A program made the translations under genes and the position numbers. Below the pieces are notes generated by a model, which was not told the origin of the DNA, did no database searches, and was given only the letters and a program-made list of their open reading frames with translations. From Setophaga petechia (taxonomy: Eukaryota; Chordata; Aves; Passeriformes; Parulidae): 64,000 nucleotides of DNA. Shown here one piece after another: positions 24,134 to 35,570 of this stretch; within the stretch, counting starts at the first letter, position 1; every line of letters starts with the position of its first letter. The DNA lies in contig JANCRA010000014.1 in NCBI GenBank assembly GCA_024362935.1, forward strand, positions 5,847,001 through 5,911,000, given 5' to 3'.

Positions 24134-24570
24134 GTGTACATAAAAGCTGTTGATCTCTTACCTAGCCAGATTTTGTTGAATTATTGTAAAAGAAGCCTAA
24201 GTATCTCATTTAAAAACATTGTAAGGTCTTCATGCACTTTTCCTGTATGTCTTTATCCAGCCCTAGTTCACAACTGGTGCAGGAGGGCACCAGACTGATT
24301 GATAGAATAGGGATTTTGACACTTGATTTTGACTTAAGGAGACAAATTGTCCTAATAAAAGGTGTGCATTAGTTAGCCTAATTTACTAATGAGGAGGAGC
24401 AGCATTGCTGATTTTGATAAAACAGTATTTATTTAACCTTGCATCAAATAAATGCTGGAATAACCTAGATTGTACCTGCAATGGATTGGAACGGCCAGAG
24501 CTGAGACTTTGGAGAGCAGGTGGGTACACTGCAACACGGCTGGGTTTTGCTGCAGTGACAATGTGATCTA

Positions 24571-24643
24571 GGATCTGATCCAGGCTCCTCAGAAATCAAT
24601 GGAAATTCTACCCTTGACTTTACTGGGCTTTGGATCCTGCTCC
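24571..24643. mobile_element. Ancient amniote hairpin repeat, both arms
   Basis: GGATCTGATCCAGGCTCCTC with AGAAATCAATGG is the left arm, and CTTGACTTTACTGGG with CTTTGGATCCTGCTCC is the diverged, inverted right arm, joined by a short spacer (AAATTCTACC). This is the layout of a palindromic MITE-like element found widely in sauropsids ('...AAGTCAATGGGAGTTTTGCCATTGACTTCAATGGG...'). The family name is not recalled with certainty. Confidence 0.6.
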
Positions 24644-24653
24644 AATTGTACCA

Positions 24654-26630
24654 GGATGGAAATGAAATTACTCTAGTCTGGAGGAAGAATTTTCTGGCTT
24701 AACAGATTCAGGGTTTTGAATTGATGGATGTGTTTGTGAAAAGGGTCCTGACTTCAGATTTGAGTGGTTTTGACACGTGCCTTGCCATGGTCCTCCCTCC
24801 TAGTCACAGCTCCCCGAAACACAATAGATTTCTGTTTTGTGACCACTCACAGGCATCCCAAATGAACAACAGCATTTCATAGGTGATTGTAATGTGAAAC
24901 TCAAAATCATTGTAAGCTTGCTCAAAATGTGACCTGCCTTCACACAAAAGCTCCCTAAGCTCTCTGAGCCTCTCAGCAAAGCTGGATGTGTTCACAGCCA
25001 TAAAGAAACACAAAGCTAAGTCACTTTGGTGTGTTTTGAGGTTTCACTGCACATCCTCCTGCATTGTATCTCAGAGTCCTGGGTACAATTCTCATTTGAT
25101 CTTAAACTCTTACAAAGCGCCTAGGAATAGAAGATGTGTTGAGGTAAGAGCCAGAAAAGACTTTTTCCAACACCCACTGCAACCTGAGTTCCCCACAAAC
25201 AATCAGGACTCAGCGAGAATTGTACCCAACTTTTTTTGATGGAAGTGCAGTGGTGACCTTCTAGATTGATTAAAGATGTGACATTGATTGACTTTGAAGG
25301 GAGCCACATCCACCCTTCTTCTGCCAAAAAGGCAGTGGCTGCAATGTGAAGCCTCAAGAATGGGGCATTGCTTTTCCAAGTACATGGAAGACATCCAAGG
25401 GTAACGGGATAATGCAGATAATGGGATAGGGTTTCTCCCCTCCTCTCCCTCAAATACCATATAGCTAGATTTTGGCTATCCAGCCTCATGCCTTAGAAGA
25501 CTTTTCTCTTATAGCTACTTAAAAGATGAATTAGCTGAGGAAATGAGCTCTTTTTGCAGGTTATTTAGGATGTTTGGTGGTTGAGAATGTCAAAAAGGAC
25601 TGGTGGTGTTGACTCTGCAGGAATCTTTAATGGTGGTGGGGGTATGATACTGTGAGGACCAGTGTCAGTGGAAGGGATGGTGTGGTGGGGGAAAGCTTTT
25701 TTCCTCAGGCCAACCCACCCCTGAGTATTGTTCACACTGTCACTTTGGGGTGTCAGGTTTGAGAGGTGCTAAAATGGTCCTATTTGCCAAAGATACAGAG
25801 CATCTTAACAATATCTGGTCTCTTTAAGGCACCTTGAGTTGGCACTGAAGAATATTGGCCTCCAAAATTACCACTTTTGAGAATCTAGGCCACTGAACCT
25901 GATATGAACTATCAGAAAGCAGAGACAAGGGAGCAGTTATGTTGGAGAATGTATAGTGGCTTGAAAACTACAAATCAAAATAATTCACCCTTTTATGTGT
26001 AAATCTCCTTCTCTTTGATACACAAATTGAAAAGCTGTCTGGTTTCCTTGTAGTTTCCATAAGCAAGCAGTGTGTGACTGCACCCTCTAGAATGCTATTT
26101 AAGTGTTATTTAAAGTGCAGACCTGTTAAAGTCAAGCAAGCTGATCTGTATGCCTAAACTGAGCCCACCAAACCTTACACCTAAAACCAGCAGGGAAGGG
26201 GGTCTTGAGTGCCACAGCTCCCTCGTGACAAGGGCATGGAGTGACAAACACTGGAGCACCAAAAGATCAAAGAACTTTTTCAGGCACATCAACAAAGTCA
26301 GAGACAGAAAAACACCAGGTCCTGGTGGAGGTGTCTGCTCTTCCAAAGCAGCCTTTGTCAGCTTTGACACAGCCAGCCCGTGCCAAGGGGATGCAGGCAG
26401 GAGCCGCACACTGGCAGTAAATAAACATCAGCAAATGAACCTCCTGTGTGCATTTCTGAGCTGGGAGAAAGGCTGGAGAGCCACTGCATGAACCCACATG
26501 GAAGGGATTACTGGGACACGCTGATCTTACAGGGAGTTTATTGGAAAATTTCAGTGCAAGCATGGAACACAGTGTGATGTGTTTTGCTCATATTCCATAG
26601 TTGTTTTCCCTGGTTGAGCTCCTCAATGCA
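24654..26630. other. Non-coding stretch, no gene recognised
   Basis: Unique sequence with frames up to about 122 codons that show no domain. Words at 26270-26310 on the plus strand translate to a stretch reminiscent of the linker before a CR1 reverse transcriptase, but the spacing to the next landmark is wrong and I do not call it. Confidence 0.6.
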
Positions 26631-26681
26631 GGTCCTGTGGAAGTCAATAGCTGTCTTGCCTTTCAGAAGGATTATGGCCCT
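26631..26681. mobile_element. Ancient amniote hairpin repeat, decayed
   Basis: GGTCCTGTGGAAGTCAATAG at the left and TTTCAGAAGGATTATGGCCC at the right fit the termini and arm words of the same class of palindromic sauropsid repeat as at 24571 (GGNCC ends, AAGTCAATGG arm). The inner region is degraded, so confidence is moderate. Confidence 0.45.
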
Positions 26682-28375
26682 AAATAGCTTCTTTAGGAAG
26701 TGTACTTTGCTTGGTGATAACACAAAGCAGAGGGTGGATGATTAACACCAATTAGGATTATTTACAAGAACCTAGAAAACAATAGGTCCATAAATCATTG
26801 TCTTATCAATTGTAGTTCCTCCTGAGTAATTCAGTCATCATTGGGCACACTGTGTTTGTTAAACACAGATCACACTGATGTTAGCTGAAGTGTGTGCAAA
26901 TGTTGAAGGTACAATATGACCTAAAATAGCAGCACGTTACAAAAAAACCCTGTTTTCAATGTTTTTATGTTCTAAATCCCCAACGGTTTATCCCCAGATA
27001 TATTGAGGGAATTTAAGGCAACTGACAGTAGCCTTGTTTCTCTTGGGTTGTGCTACAGCTCTGTTTACACTTGTATCTCCCTTTGGGGTGGTTTTGCAGT
27101 AATCTCCTGGCTGTCTCCATTTGTTGGGCACTGGTCCAGCTGCAGAACAGCTTCAGTGCTCACATATTCCTTCCAGAGGAGAGCCAGTGGGGAGCTGTCT
27201 CCAAAATCAAGTCAGGCTTGGTGGGACACAGTGCTCTGATCCAAGGGGCAGCCACACCACCACCAAGTCCTTCAGGGTGTCTGTCACCCTGTTTTACAAG
27301 AGGAAGGATGTCAAACTTCCCAGAGCTCCAAAACCAGACTGGAGTGGGGCCTGTGCTTTAGGGAGGGTCATCTGCTTTATGTGGCACCCTTTTTGCTGGT
27401 GGCTGGGATCTCTTGAACCACTACTTCCCTTTCTTCCACCAAGGCTTCTCCTGGCTCATTTTCCTTTTTATTTAGTAAATGTCCAGTCTTCTGTAGCTGT
27501 TCCTCCTTGCTGCTGATCTTTTTTACTTCTACTTTTTATCAATTTTTGTGATCCCTTTTCCAATTTCCAACCTTAGTCTCCCAGAAGACCCGGAGTGGTG
27601 ATGCCTGGATGCAGAGGAGATCACACTGCTTATAGATCTGCACCATGAGGAGGCCAAAAGTTTCTGCAGCAGCAGGAGGTAAGCCAGGACTGCTGGTGGG
27701 TGTAAGGAGCAGAGAGCAAAGCCACGTGAGTTTGAGAAGAAGGCAGCAGCACCCTGAGGATGGAGACTTTGGGGCAGTGTCACAGTCCTGTACAGAAAAC
27801 TTGAAGAGAGACTGAAAACTTCAGGTGGGAACACACCACCCAACCAGCTGCTTGTGTGGTTTGGTCCATGAACCTTTGGGGTCTGCACATCAGAGACTGA
27901 AAACTCTTCACTTACCCTAAATTTCCTCTTTATGGACTTCTGATGTGATAGGAATGGCACAAAAATATCCAATATATCTTCTTCACCATAGTGTTTCCAG
28001 CCTCCTAACTTTCCCAGGACTACTTTCTGCTCAAATTACTGGAACTTAATTACATGAGGTTTAATTTCAGTTGCTTGGCCAGCTTTAAAAACATATATTC
28101 AAATTTGAACCACAAGGACAGAATTTTGGGAGCCTCTTTGTCCTCTCACTTTGTGTTAATTTAAATGAGGAAACTGTGCCTGTGAATCTCTGCTTTACTT
28201 CACCTATTCCAAGTCAGTGTCAGCTCTGGAGAGACATCCTTGACTCCCAGCAGTTTAAAGGAGAGCACAAACAACTCCTTATTGTTTTAGTTTATGTTTT
28301 TGAAACTGTGCAAACAGTAGATATTTGTTTTCTGCTTATGCATTTTCTTGTAAATAAAATGTATTGAGACCAGAG
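26682..28375. other. Non-coding stretch, no gene recognised
   Basis: No exon or RNA gene is supported. The frames at 27050-27516 (plus) and 27529-27972 (minus) are GC-driven and lack recognisable motifs. Confidence 0.6.
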
Positions 28376-28401
28376 ATGGAGTTACACTGACTTTACACCA
28401 G
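28376..28401. mobile_element. Fragment of an ancient amniote repeat arm
   Basis: GATGGAGTTACACTGACTTT followed by ACACCAG closely matches a widespread old sauropsid arm sequence (AATGGAGTTACACTGATTTACACCAG). Only this arm is present, so it is a short relic. Confidence 0.5.
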
Positions 28402-31400
28402 ATAATGTATCGACATTTTACAAGAAAGTGTTGTATTATCCGTCCATTTTACAAGTTTATCTTACAATGTTTAATTATAACACAAAAAAAGAAGTGGAAG
28501 AAGAATCAAAGGAGGGACATGGAGACAGAATGCAAAAGGACATGGATGAGAAGTGGTGGAGTTGGAGGATAACACCTATCAAGGCATTATCTGAGAATTC
28601 TTATGATTAGGACTTATCTTTCTGACTTCATTATTTCATCATAATCTGCTGTTTACCTGATAAGTAATAAATGGCCTCCAAATTTTATTGCATTTGCTCA
28701 CTTTCTTCAGATTTTGCATCAGTTTGTTCCCCTCTTAAGGTCTTATTTAAGGAATGAAGATTTTATGGTTTTACTGGGGTTGACTTGTTCCTCTGGTATT
28801 TCAGGGTTGTTATTTAGCTAGCAAGGGTCCCACAGCAATTCCTTGAATAACCCTTCCATCTATCACATTGGATGATCAAGGATACATTGCAGCTGATGTC
28901 CAAACACTGTTGTGTACCTGGGCTTGGGCACCCACCTCCAACTCAGCAGATATAAAACCCTCCAAAAAGCCAACAAAAGAGGGCTTTTTTTAAACATCCA
29001 ACCCACTAGCGGATTATCTTTAATGGGTTGGCAGCATGCCCCTTCCTTCCTCCGCAGGAATGCTGGCCTGGCTCAGCACCCTGGGTTTAGGTTTTTGGTG
29101 GTTTTGTTTTATTTTTGTTTTTTTTCTGTATTACAGCATGCAGAAGAAATAAAGTGTAAGACTGATTTGTAATAGTTCATGATGGGTTTTTTCCCCCTCT
29201 GTTTTTTCTTTTTCCTGGGATTAACTTATTTACCTGGCAGGAGACAAATGTAGCAGCCAGCCCTCCTCTTTGGGGAGTGACCCTTGCCAGCATGGCCCTG
29301 CAGGAGAGGGCTCCTTGCATGGGCTGGCTGCTGTTTCTGGGAGCTCACAGACACACCTTCAAAGGTTGAGGGTTCAGCTTCTTCTGCGTGAGAGAGGAGA
29401 GGAAATGACCTTCACCCAGCTGAGCAGGGAACGACAGGAAACCCTCATGGTCCTGCCATTTCCCACCCCCAGGATCCGGAGCTCAGGGACCTTTTTGACA
29501 AATTGTCAGTGTTTTTGTCAGGGTTTAGCTGCTGCAAATATATTACCAAAGTATGTTGATGATTCATGGGGAAATGGTCTATGCTGATTTAAGTGATGGA
29601 CTAGCCATTCTGTAATGGATTTGAGAATTCCCAATCAGATTGTACTTAGTTTTATCAAGCAGGAAGCTGGCAGGCTGTGTTTTAATCAACTGATAGCATC
29701 TCTTGGCAATTGGCATCCAGCTAGTGGACAGAGTACTTCTCAAAGACCAGCTCACTAAGTTACAAACAGTCACAGCCACTCAGATCTCTCAGCTTTATCT
29801 CCTATTTTTTCTGTTCAGCCTGTTTCTTCCCCAAATGAAAATTTCAGCTGGAAGTGCAGGAAGATGAAACATATCTGCTTCTCTTTCACTGCTGTTTTAG
29901 GGGGATGGATGAGGCAGAATGCATTTGCTTCATCCCCCAGAAAGCTGTGCTGAAACAAGCTCCTAAATGTAGCATAAAATCCCAGAACCAGACAAGTTCT
30001 AGGATTTGGTCCTGACACAAGTTTTTGGAGTGCTCACATTGCGTAAGTGTAGTAAATCTACAATATGGGGCCACACCAGGTAAGACATGGCCTTTTCCCC
30101 TTTGATTAGGTCATGACTCATTATTCCATGACTCATTATCTATTATGTCACCAAAGACATACCCAGTGTTCTGACCTGTACCAGCAGATATCAAGGATGG
30201 CTCCCTTCCCTGATAAAACTCATCAGTCTATTCATTACTTCTAGGAGAGACCAGCTCCTGCAGAGCAACTTCACTGTACAAACCCCCAGATGCCACAGCT
30301 ACCTTGAATAATTCCCTACTCAGGATTCATGTTTTGTCACACTTATTGAGCTGTGGAGCCATCCACACTCGTGGAGCTGTGCTCAAGCACAGCATCAGAC
30401 CTGAGGAGCTGGTTTGTTGTGCCTGGCTCCTGTGGAGTAGTTACTGTACTTAGCAACCCACCTCCAATATAAATATATCTGCTACTCTGAAGAGCAGGCT
30501 TTGAAAAACACCAGAAGGGATCACTCCCCCATAAAGACTTTTTCCAACATTGCAGAGATTGTTGGGACTTTCAGAGAGAAATTCTTCTCCCAGTTAAGCA
30601 TCCCAGCCAGAGGGATGAAGATTTCACCACAGGCTGACAAAGCTCTGGTGCAGCCCTCTTCAATGGGCCATGAGCCCCCATTTAAAGTCCTGTCTGAGCT
30701 GCTCTTGAGCCATGCAGGCATGGAGGGAGCTGGAGAGCAGCCATCCATGCAGGTGGGATTTGGGAGCCGTCCCTGATGTCTTTGCACAGGGGTCCCACAG
30801 CAGCATGTGGAAAAGCAGCTCTGAGAGATGAGTGCTAAGACCACGTGGGTTTGAAACTGCTTCAACGTTTGGAACTCTCAGAAGAGGCTGATGATTGAAA
30901 GGCTGTAAAACAATCATGCTCCCAAAAAGTAATAAAAATAAAAGTGAGGTGTAAGGAGCAGAGAGGAGTGATTCATCGGGAAATTGTGCTCTTGAAATTG
31001 TGTGACAAATCCTGGGTGAGGGAGGAGCTGTGTGTAAGCATTAAGGGCCAGATCCTGCTTGTCCAGAGGAGTTGAAGATCCAATGAAGATTAACAATAGA
31101 CCTGTAGCTGAAAGAAAAATTTTAACTCCCATCTTAGATATTTTCGAGAAATCAGACTCCTATTTTCAGTGTCATGTCCCATAAGGGTTTCAGCAGGCAA
31201 TGACCCCTACTGCAAGAAATGAAGTTTCCAATGCCAGAACCACCAAAAGAACATGTGAAAACAAAGCTGAGAAAAGTCTTCTCTCTAGGGTGGAAGTATA
31301 CAATTTCCACAGGGTCATTTTCTGTGTAAACATTCCTATTTGTATCTTTTACAGATTGAAACAAAAATGTATCTTCCAAACACATTCAATAAGTCAATTT

Positions 31401-32467
31401 TAAAGCAAGTTAATTAATGTATCTAAGCTTTATCACAGAGCATAAGTAAGTGGAAAAAATCCTCCAGCCAAATGTGAAGAGTCTAATCTTGATTTTCTCA
31501 CTCCTTGAGTTCATTTATTACAATGTTTGCTCACTTCTATAAAAGCCATGCTCATGTAATAATCTAATTTCTGAGACCATCTCCAGGGACAGGAGATCAC
31601 ATTACAATATCTCACATTATGTGTCATTCAGGCAGTATCTCCCAAATCATAAAACCTTTAGAAAGGGAATGACACTTGAATAGCAGATTCCTCCTCCTTT
31701 TCTTTTTCCCTTTCTGAGCATTTGTTTTCCATCCCAATGCTCTCTTCCTTTTATTGTCTGACCTCATGCATCCAGGCTGCTCATCTCCATTCTGCAGAGA
31801 AACAGGCTGTAGTGCCCATCTCTCCTTGCTCTACCTGACCACCTCATCCTGTCTCACACTGTCTTTCACACAGTTTGGGATTTTCCCTTCTGTTCTGGGC
31901 TTTCATTTGTGTCACCTCACTGCCTGTGTTTTGTGCCTATGGGTTCTGCTTTGTGAACTGATAAACTGGAGCAGAGAACTGGCCCTGCTCACAAAAATCT
32001 AAAAAAAAAGCCCAAGTTTCAGATCAAGAATTCCCCTGGTCTGAATAATTTCATTTCTAGCCAAAACTGTCCTTACAGAGAGACTGGACCTCTCCAGCTG
32101 CCTCTGGTGCTGCCTCACAGACCCATTGTCCTGCCATCTTCATTTCTTTCAGCAGCCTCAGGGATCTTGATAAAGACCTCAGGGGAGGCTTATATGGTCT
32201 TAAAACATTTCATTGATCCATTCATGTCCACACAGTCCAGGACTTCCATTTTTAAGATTCCTTGCCTATTATCATGGAAACTGGCTAATTACAATAGAAG
32301 CCTGTTAGGAACCTGCTTAAGACACCAGTGTTGTGTAGCAAAGCACTTGCAGCTTGCCCAAATCTCAGTGTGCAAAGTATGGAGTCCTTGGGATGAAAAT
32401 AGGTATTCTAGGAGATGATTCTGCTGCTCTAGATATTATTTTATCATTCAAATATAAGGTCACAACC
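28402..32467. other. AT-rich non-coding stretch
   Basis: No supported gene. A pair of AP-1-like sites lies at 30114-30135. A GGGCCAGATCCTGC word at about 31028-31042 recalls the terminus of the ancient hairpin repeats but stands alone. Poly-T and poly-A patches are common around 29100-29220 and 30920-30945. Confidence 0.6.
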
Positions 32468-32645
32468 TCAATCCTAGCTCTTCCTGTTGACCACACAGAC
32501 CATAATCAATTTTATTTCTTATGATGCATCCATTCCAAACTACCATTGCCCATTTCTTCATGTAGAAGTTGTGCACCAAATTATCTGGTCTGATAATAAA
32601 AAGCACCAGGTTACTGTGTCTACTGGTGCATTTACAACACAACTT
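32468..32645 (-). mobile_element. LTR-like unclassified repeat, copy 1 (partial)
   Basis: From CAATCCTAGCTCTTCCTGTT to TTTACAACACAA this copy aligns at roughly 90% with 35213-35390. It shares ACCACACAGACCATAA, ATTACCATTGCCCATTTC (one base differs) and GTGCACCAAATTATCTGGTC. It lacks the leading ~95 bp and the 18-bp internal duplication seen in the second copy, and carries about 20 extra bases (AAAAGCACCAGG... part) near its right end. The minus strand stays open through it. Strand is assigned from an AATAAA-type word on the minus strand (AAGAAATAAAATTG), as in an LTR. The family is not recognised and no viral gene is visible. Confidence 0.6.
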
Positions 32646-33548
32646 TGCAATTGGAAAATAATCCTGGCCTTTTTGAACACAGAGGCAAGCAGAAAAAAAA
32701 GCACAACATGAGAATTAAACCAGTTTTGACAATTTCTCATTTCCATTTATTCAGAAAAAGTCATAATTGAGACTTAAGGAAAAAAAGAAAAGCCCTCCAT
32801 GCCTTTAAGTGTAAAATCCATTTCAGTAGCAGGAAGCTGTTATATGGTTAGAGCAGTTATTTTTATTGTCTGTCTGGGTATAGTTTTTAACTGCAGGCAC
32901 AGAATAAATCAATAGTGTCATAAAGCTACTCTCACCCTCTGCCCTTTCTAAAGGGACATTGTTCAGTGTCTGTGCTGGATGTGACACAGACTGTGCTTTG
33001 ATGCACAGAATTATGCCTCTACTAATGTTCTGGGGAAGAGATATGTGTGACACATATTTACCTGCATCTCTTTGTCCATATCATCTCAGACTCATCAGAT
33101 CAAAAGTAAAATGAATTATAGATATACACACAAAAATGTACAGAAGTTTTTATCAGAAGAGGGAATTTTTCTGGTTATTCTCTTGCAAATTATATTGTCA
33201 ATTATTTGTGCATTCATAAATTCGCTCAGGTGGTGTTTTTCCAAGACTGTCTGAGAAAACATGCAGTGATTCATAGGACAGTGCACACAACTTAAACCTG
33301 ACCATAACCTGCTCTTTAATTCATTGGGGAAGGATGAAGCAGGATCTGACTGTATGAAGCTGGTGCTAGATAAAATTGCCCAGAAAGTGTGCCTTTTTAA
33401 TAGCAAGAGTAGTTAATGGCTGGAACATTTGGCTTAGGAATGTGGTGGATTGAGCATTGCTTTCAGTCTCTAAATCAAGAGTGAGTGTCTTTCTAAAGCT
33501 ATGCAATAGCTTCAGCAGAACTTATGGCTTTGATGCTGAAATGAGTGG
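32646..33548. other. AT-rich non-coding stretch
   Basis: Unique AT-rich sequence between the first LTR-like copy and a CR1 remnant. Nothing specific is seen. Confidence 0.6.
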
Positions 33549-33630
33549 GTGAAGTTCTTCAGCTGTGTTACATAGGAAGCAAAACCAGATGACTGCGATG
33601 GTCCTTTTCAGCCTTACTAATCCATTAAAT
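33549..33630 (+). mobile_element. Old CR1-family LINE 3' end fragment
   Basis: GTGAAGTTCTTCAGCTGTGT, TACATAGGAAGCAAAACCAG, ATGACTGCGATGGTCCTTTT and CAGCCTTACTAATCC occur in this order. They match the 3' end of an old sauropsid CR1/L3-type LINE (pattern: GTGAAATTCTATGGCCTGTGTTATG..., AGGTCAGACTAGATGATC, AATGGTCCCTTCTGGCCTTA). Divergence is high but the order and spacing of about 80 bp hold. Confidence 0.65.
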
Positions 33631-35120
33631 CCTGGTTTGGGGCCTTTCACACGCCAGGGTTTACAGCAGCCTCTTAGGTTTTCTGTATGGTTTCTGCAGG
33701 CAATACACGTTCCAGAGCTGGGTCTGACAAACTCCATATAAATGGGTGCCGGGAATTGACACACTTTATAATTTATATATAAATCACTGCCTCTAAATGC
33801 AGTTCCAGATCCATTTCCCCATGCAGCTGAGCTCACTTTGTCTGTTCTGTGCTGTGGGGATTTTCCTTTGCAAAGCAGATATGCATCTGAGCTGAAACAC
33901 ACACCACATGATGCTGGAGACCCCAAAAACTGCCACCCCTATCACGGACCACAGAGAAGCAAACCTTTATGGATCAAATTCTTAAGAGATTTATCGGCAG
34001 CAATTCCTGGTGTCAAGTTAATTCATTGCTCCTCTCCTTGCTTGCTCATTGCAACTTCCTCAGGTTGGCACTTCTGACAGAGGCATGAAAATTGTACTTG
34101 TGCTGCAAGTGGGAGGTGGAGACAGCAAAAATCTGTGCCCTGTCTCTGGGACTCCATGCTGAGACAGCTCTATTTTCACATCTAGTCACAAGCCAATTGG
34201 TATTACCTCAGTATTTGTTTTGAGGATGGCTCTCAAGAAATGGAATTGGAGTTTGGATTTGGTAAGATTAGGGGGAGTAAACCCTGAAATAATTCAAGAG
34301 GTTTCTGAAGGCAGCAGCACTCAGATGCAGCTTGGTGCTGGACAGACAGAGAGGCAGAGAGTCTACAGGAGTCTGTACACTCCATGGTGAGCATGGTGGG
34401 TACCACTCACCTGGGTAACCGAATGTTTGTTTGTCTTCTTTCTGCAAAATGCTTAGAGCTGGAATTTTCTGTCTGTAAATACTGATTTTAATTCCCCTTC
34501 CTTCCTTCCCATGCTGCATTGAAAGCAAAGACATCTCACCCAGCACCATTTGCTGACTCTTCCCTTCTGCTTTTCCTTGTCCCCCAGTGCGTGAGTGCAG
34601 TCACGTGCAGCCCCTTGGTTTCCCCTCAGGACACTGGCACTTGGGAAGGAGAATAGCAGATGTTGGGGAAAAAACAACACCCTGTCAGGTAGAAAAAAAC
34701 ACTTTAGCAAAAAAACCCACCAACTCTATGAACTTCCCAGCTTCTTAAACTTCCTTATGAAGTGGCTGCTGGAATAGCAGCAACTGTAATAATAAATTAC
34801 AGTAAATATCATCCTGTCATAAGTGACAGCAAACCAAACCCACTGCTGTTCGGAAATGAATTGGAGAAAATATTTCTTAATCTCTTTTTGTGTTATTTAG
34901 TCAGCTGTAATGATTTATAGTACTCCAAAGAAGTTGTGGTACAGAGTTGTTTCTTAATCTTCCATTTCAGCACCTTGCTAATACCCACACATGTCTGTGC
35001 TCTGTTGAGGACTCTGGCACTTCTAGATGCTGCAAAATGCTCAGACCAGGAATAAATTATTTAATGTAAGGGACCTCTCAGCCTTTCTCTGGGACCCTCC
35101 TGCCTATGGGGACAAATCTG
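33631..35120. other. Non-coding stretch, no gene recognised
   Basis: No exon supported. A 134-codon minus frame (33522-33926) overlaps the CR1 remnant and is not protein-like. Sequence is otherwise unique. Confidence 0.6.
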
Positions 35121-35392
35121 CTACAAGGAGGAGCAGGGATGAGTTAAGGGGAGCCCCATAACAGTGCCTTGAAATAAGATTGTTTCCCCAGAGCCATCTG
35201 GTTTGAGCCTGTTCAATCCTAGCTCATCCAGTTGACCACACAGACCATAAACAATTTTATTTCTTATGATACATCCAGTCCAAATTACCATTGCCCATTT
35301 CTTCATGTAGAAGAAGAACTTCATGTAGAAGTTGTGCACCAAATTATCTGGTCTGATTAATACTAAGTTGCTGTGCACTTACAACACAATTG
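35121..35392 (-). mobile_element. LTR-like unclassified repeat, copy 2 (unit 1 of tandem pair)
   Basis: The unit begins CTACAAGGAGGAGCAGGGAT and ends ACAACACAATTG. It contains GAGCCCCATAACAGTGCCTT, CAGAGCCATCTGGTTTGAGC and the block shared with copy 1. An 18-bp internal duplication sits at about 35302-35337 (TTCATGTAGAAG occurs twice). On the minus strand a TGTTATGGGG word and a downstream AATAAA-type word give an LTR-like look, but no TG...CA boundaries or target duplication could be fixed. The minus frame is open for 85 codons; comparison with unit 2 argues against coding. Confidence 0.6.
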
Positions 35393-35570
35393 CTACAAGG
35401 AGTAGCAGTGCTGAGTTAAGGCGAGCCCCATAACAGTTCCTTGAAATAAGTTTGTTTGCCCAGAGCCATCTGGTTTGAGCCTATTCAGACCTAGCTCATC
35501 CTAGCTCTGGTTTAAGCCTATTCAATCCTAGCTTATTCAGTTGACAGCACAATCCTAGCTCATCCTGTAA
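35393..35570 (-). mobile_element. LTR-like unclassified repeat, copy 3 (unit 2, rearranged)
   Basis: The unit restarts with CTACAAGGAGTAGCAGTGCT exactly 272 bp after unit 1, and its first ~109 bases are about 90% identical to it. Beyond the CATCTGGTTTGAGCCTATTC word it is scrambled: the words CCTAGCTCATCC, TTTAAGCCTATTCAATCC and CAATCCTAGCTCATCC repeat several times before the similarity ends. This suggests unequal exchange or replication slippage within the repeat. Confidence 0.6.

Noticed and set aside
26267..26320. Plus-strand translation FFRHINKVRDRKT, resembling the segment before a CR1 reverse transcriptase
   Set aside because: The next expected landmark is about 20 residues out of place and nothing else of CR1 is visible around it; too short to support.
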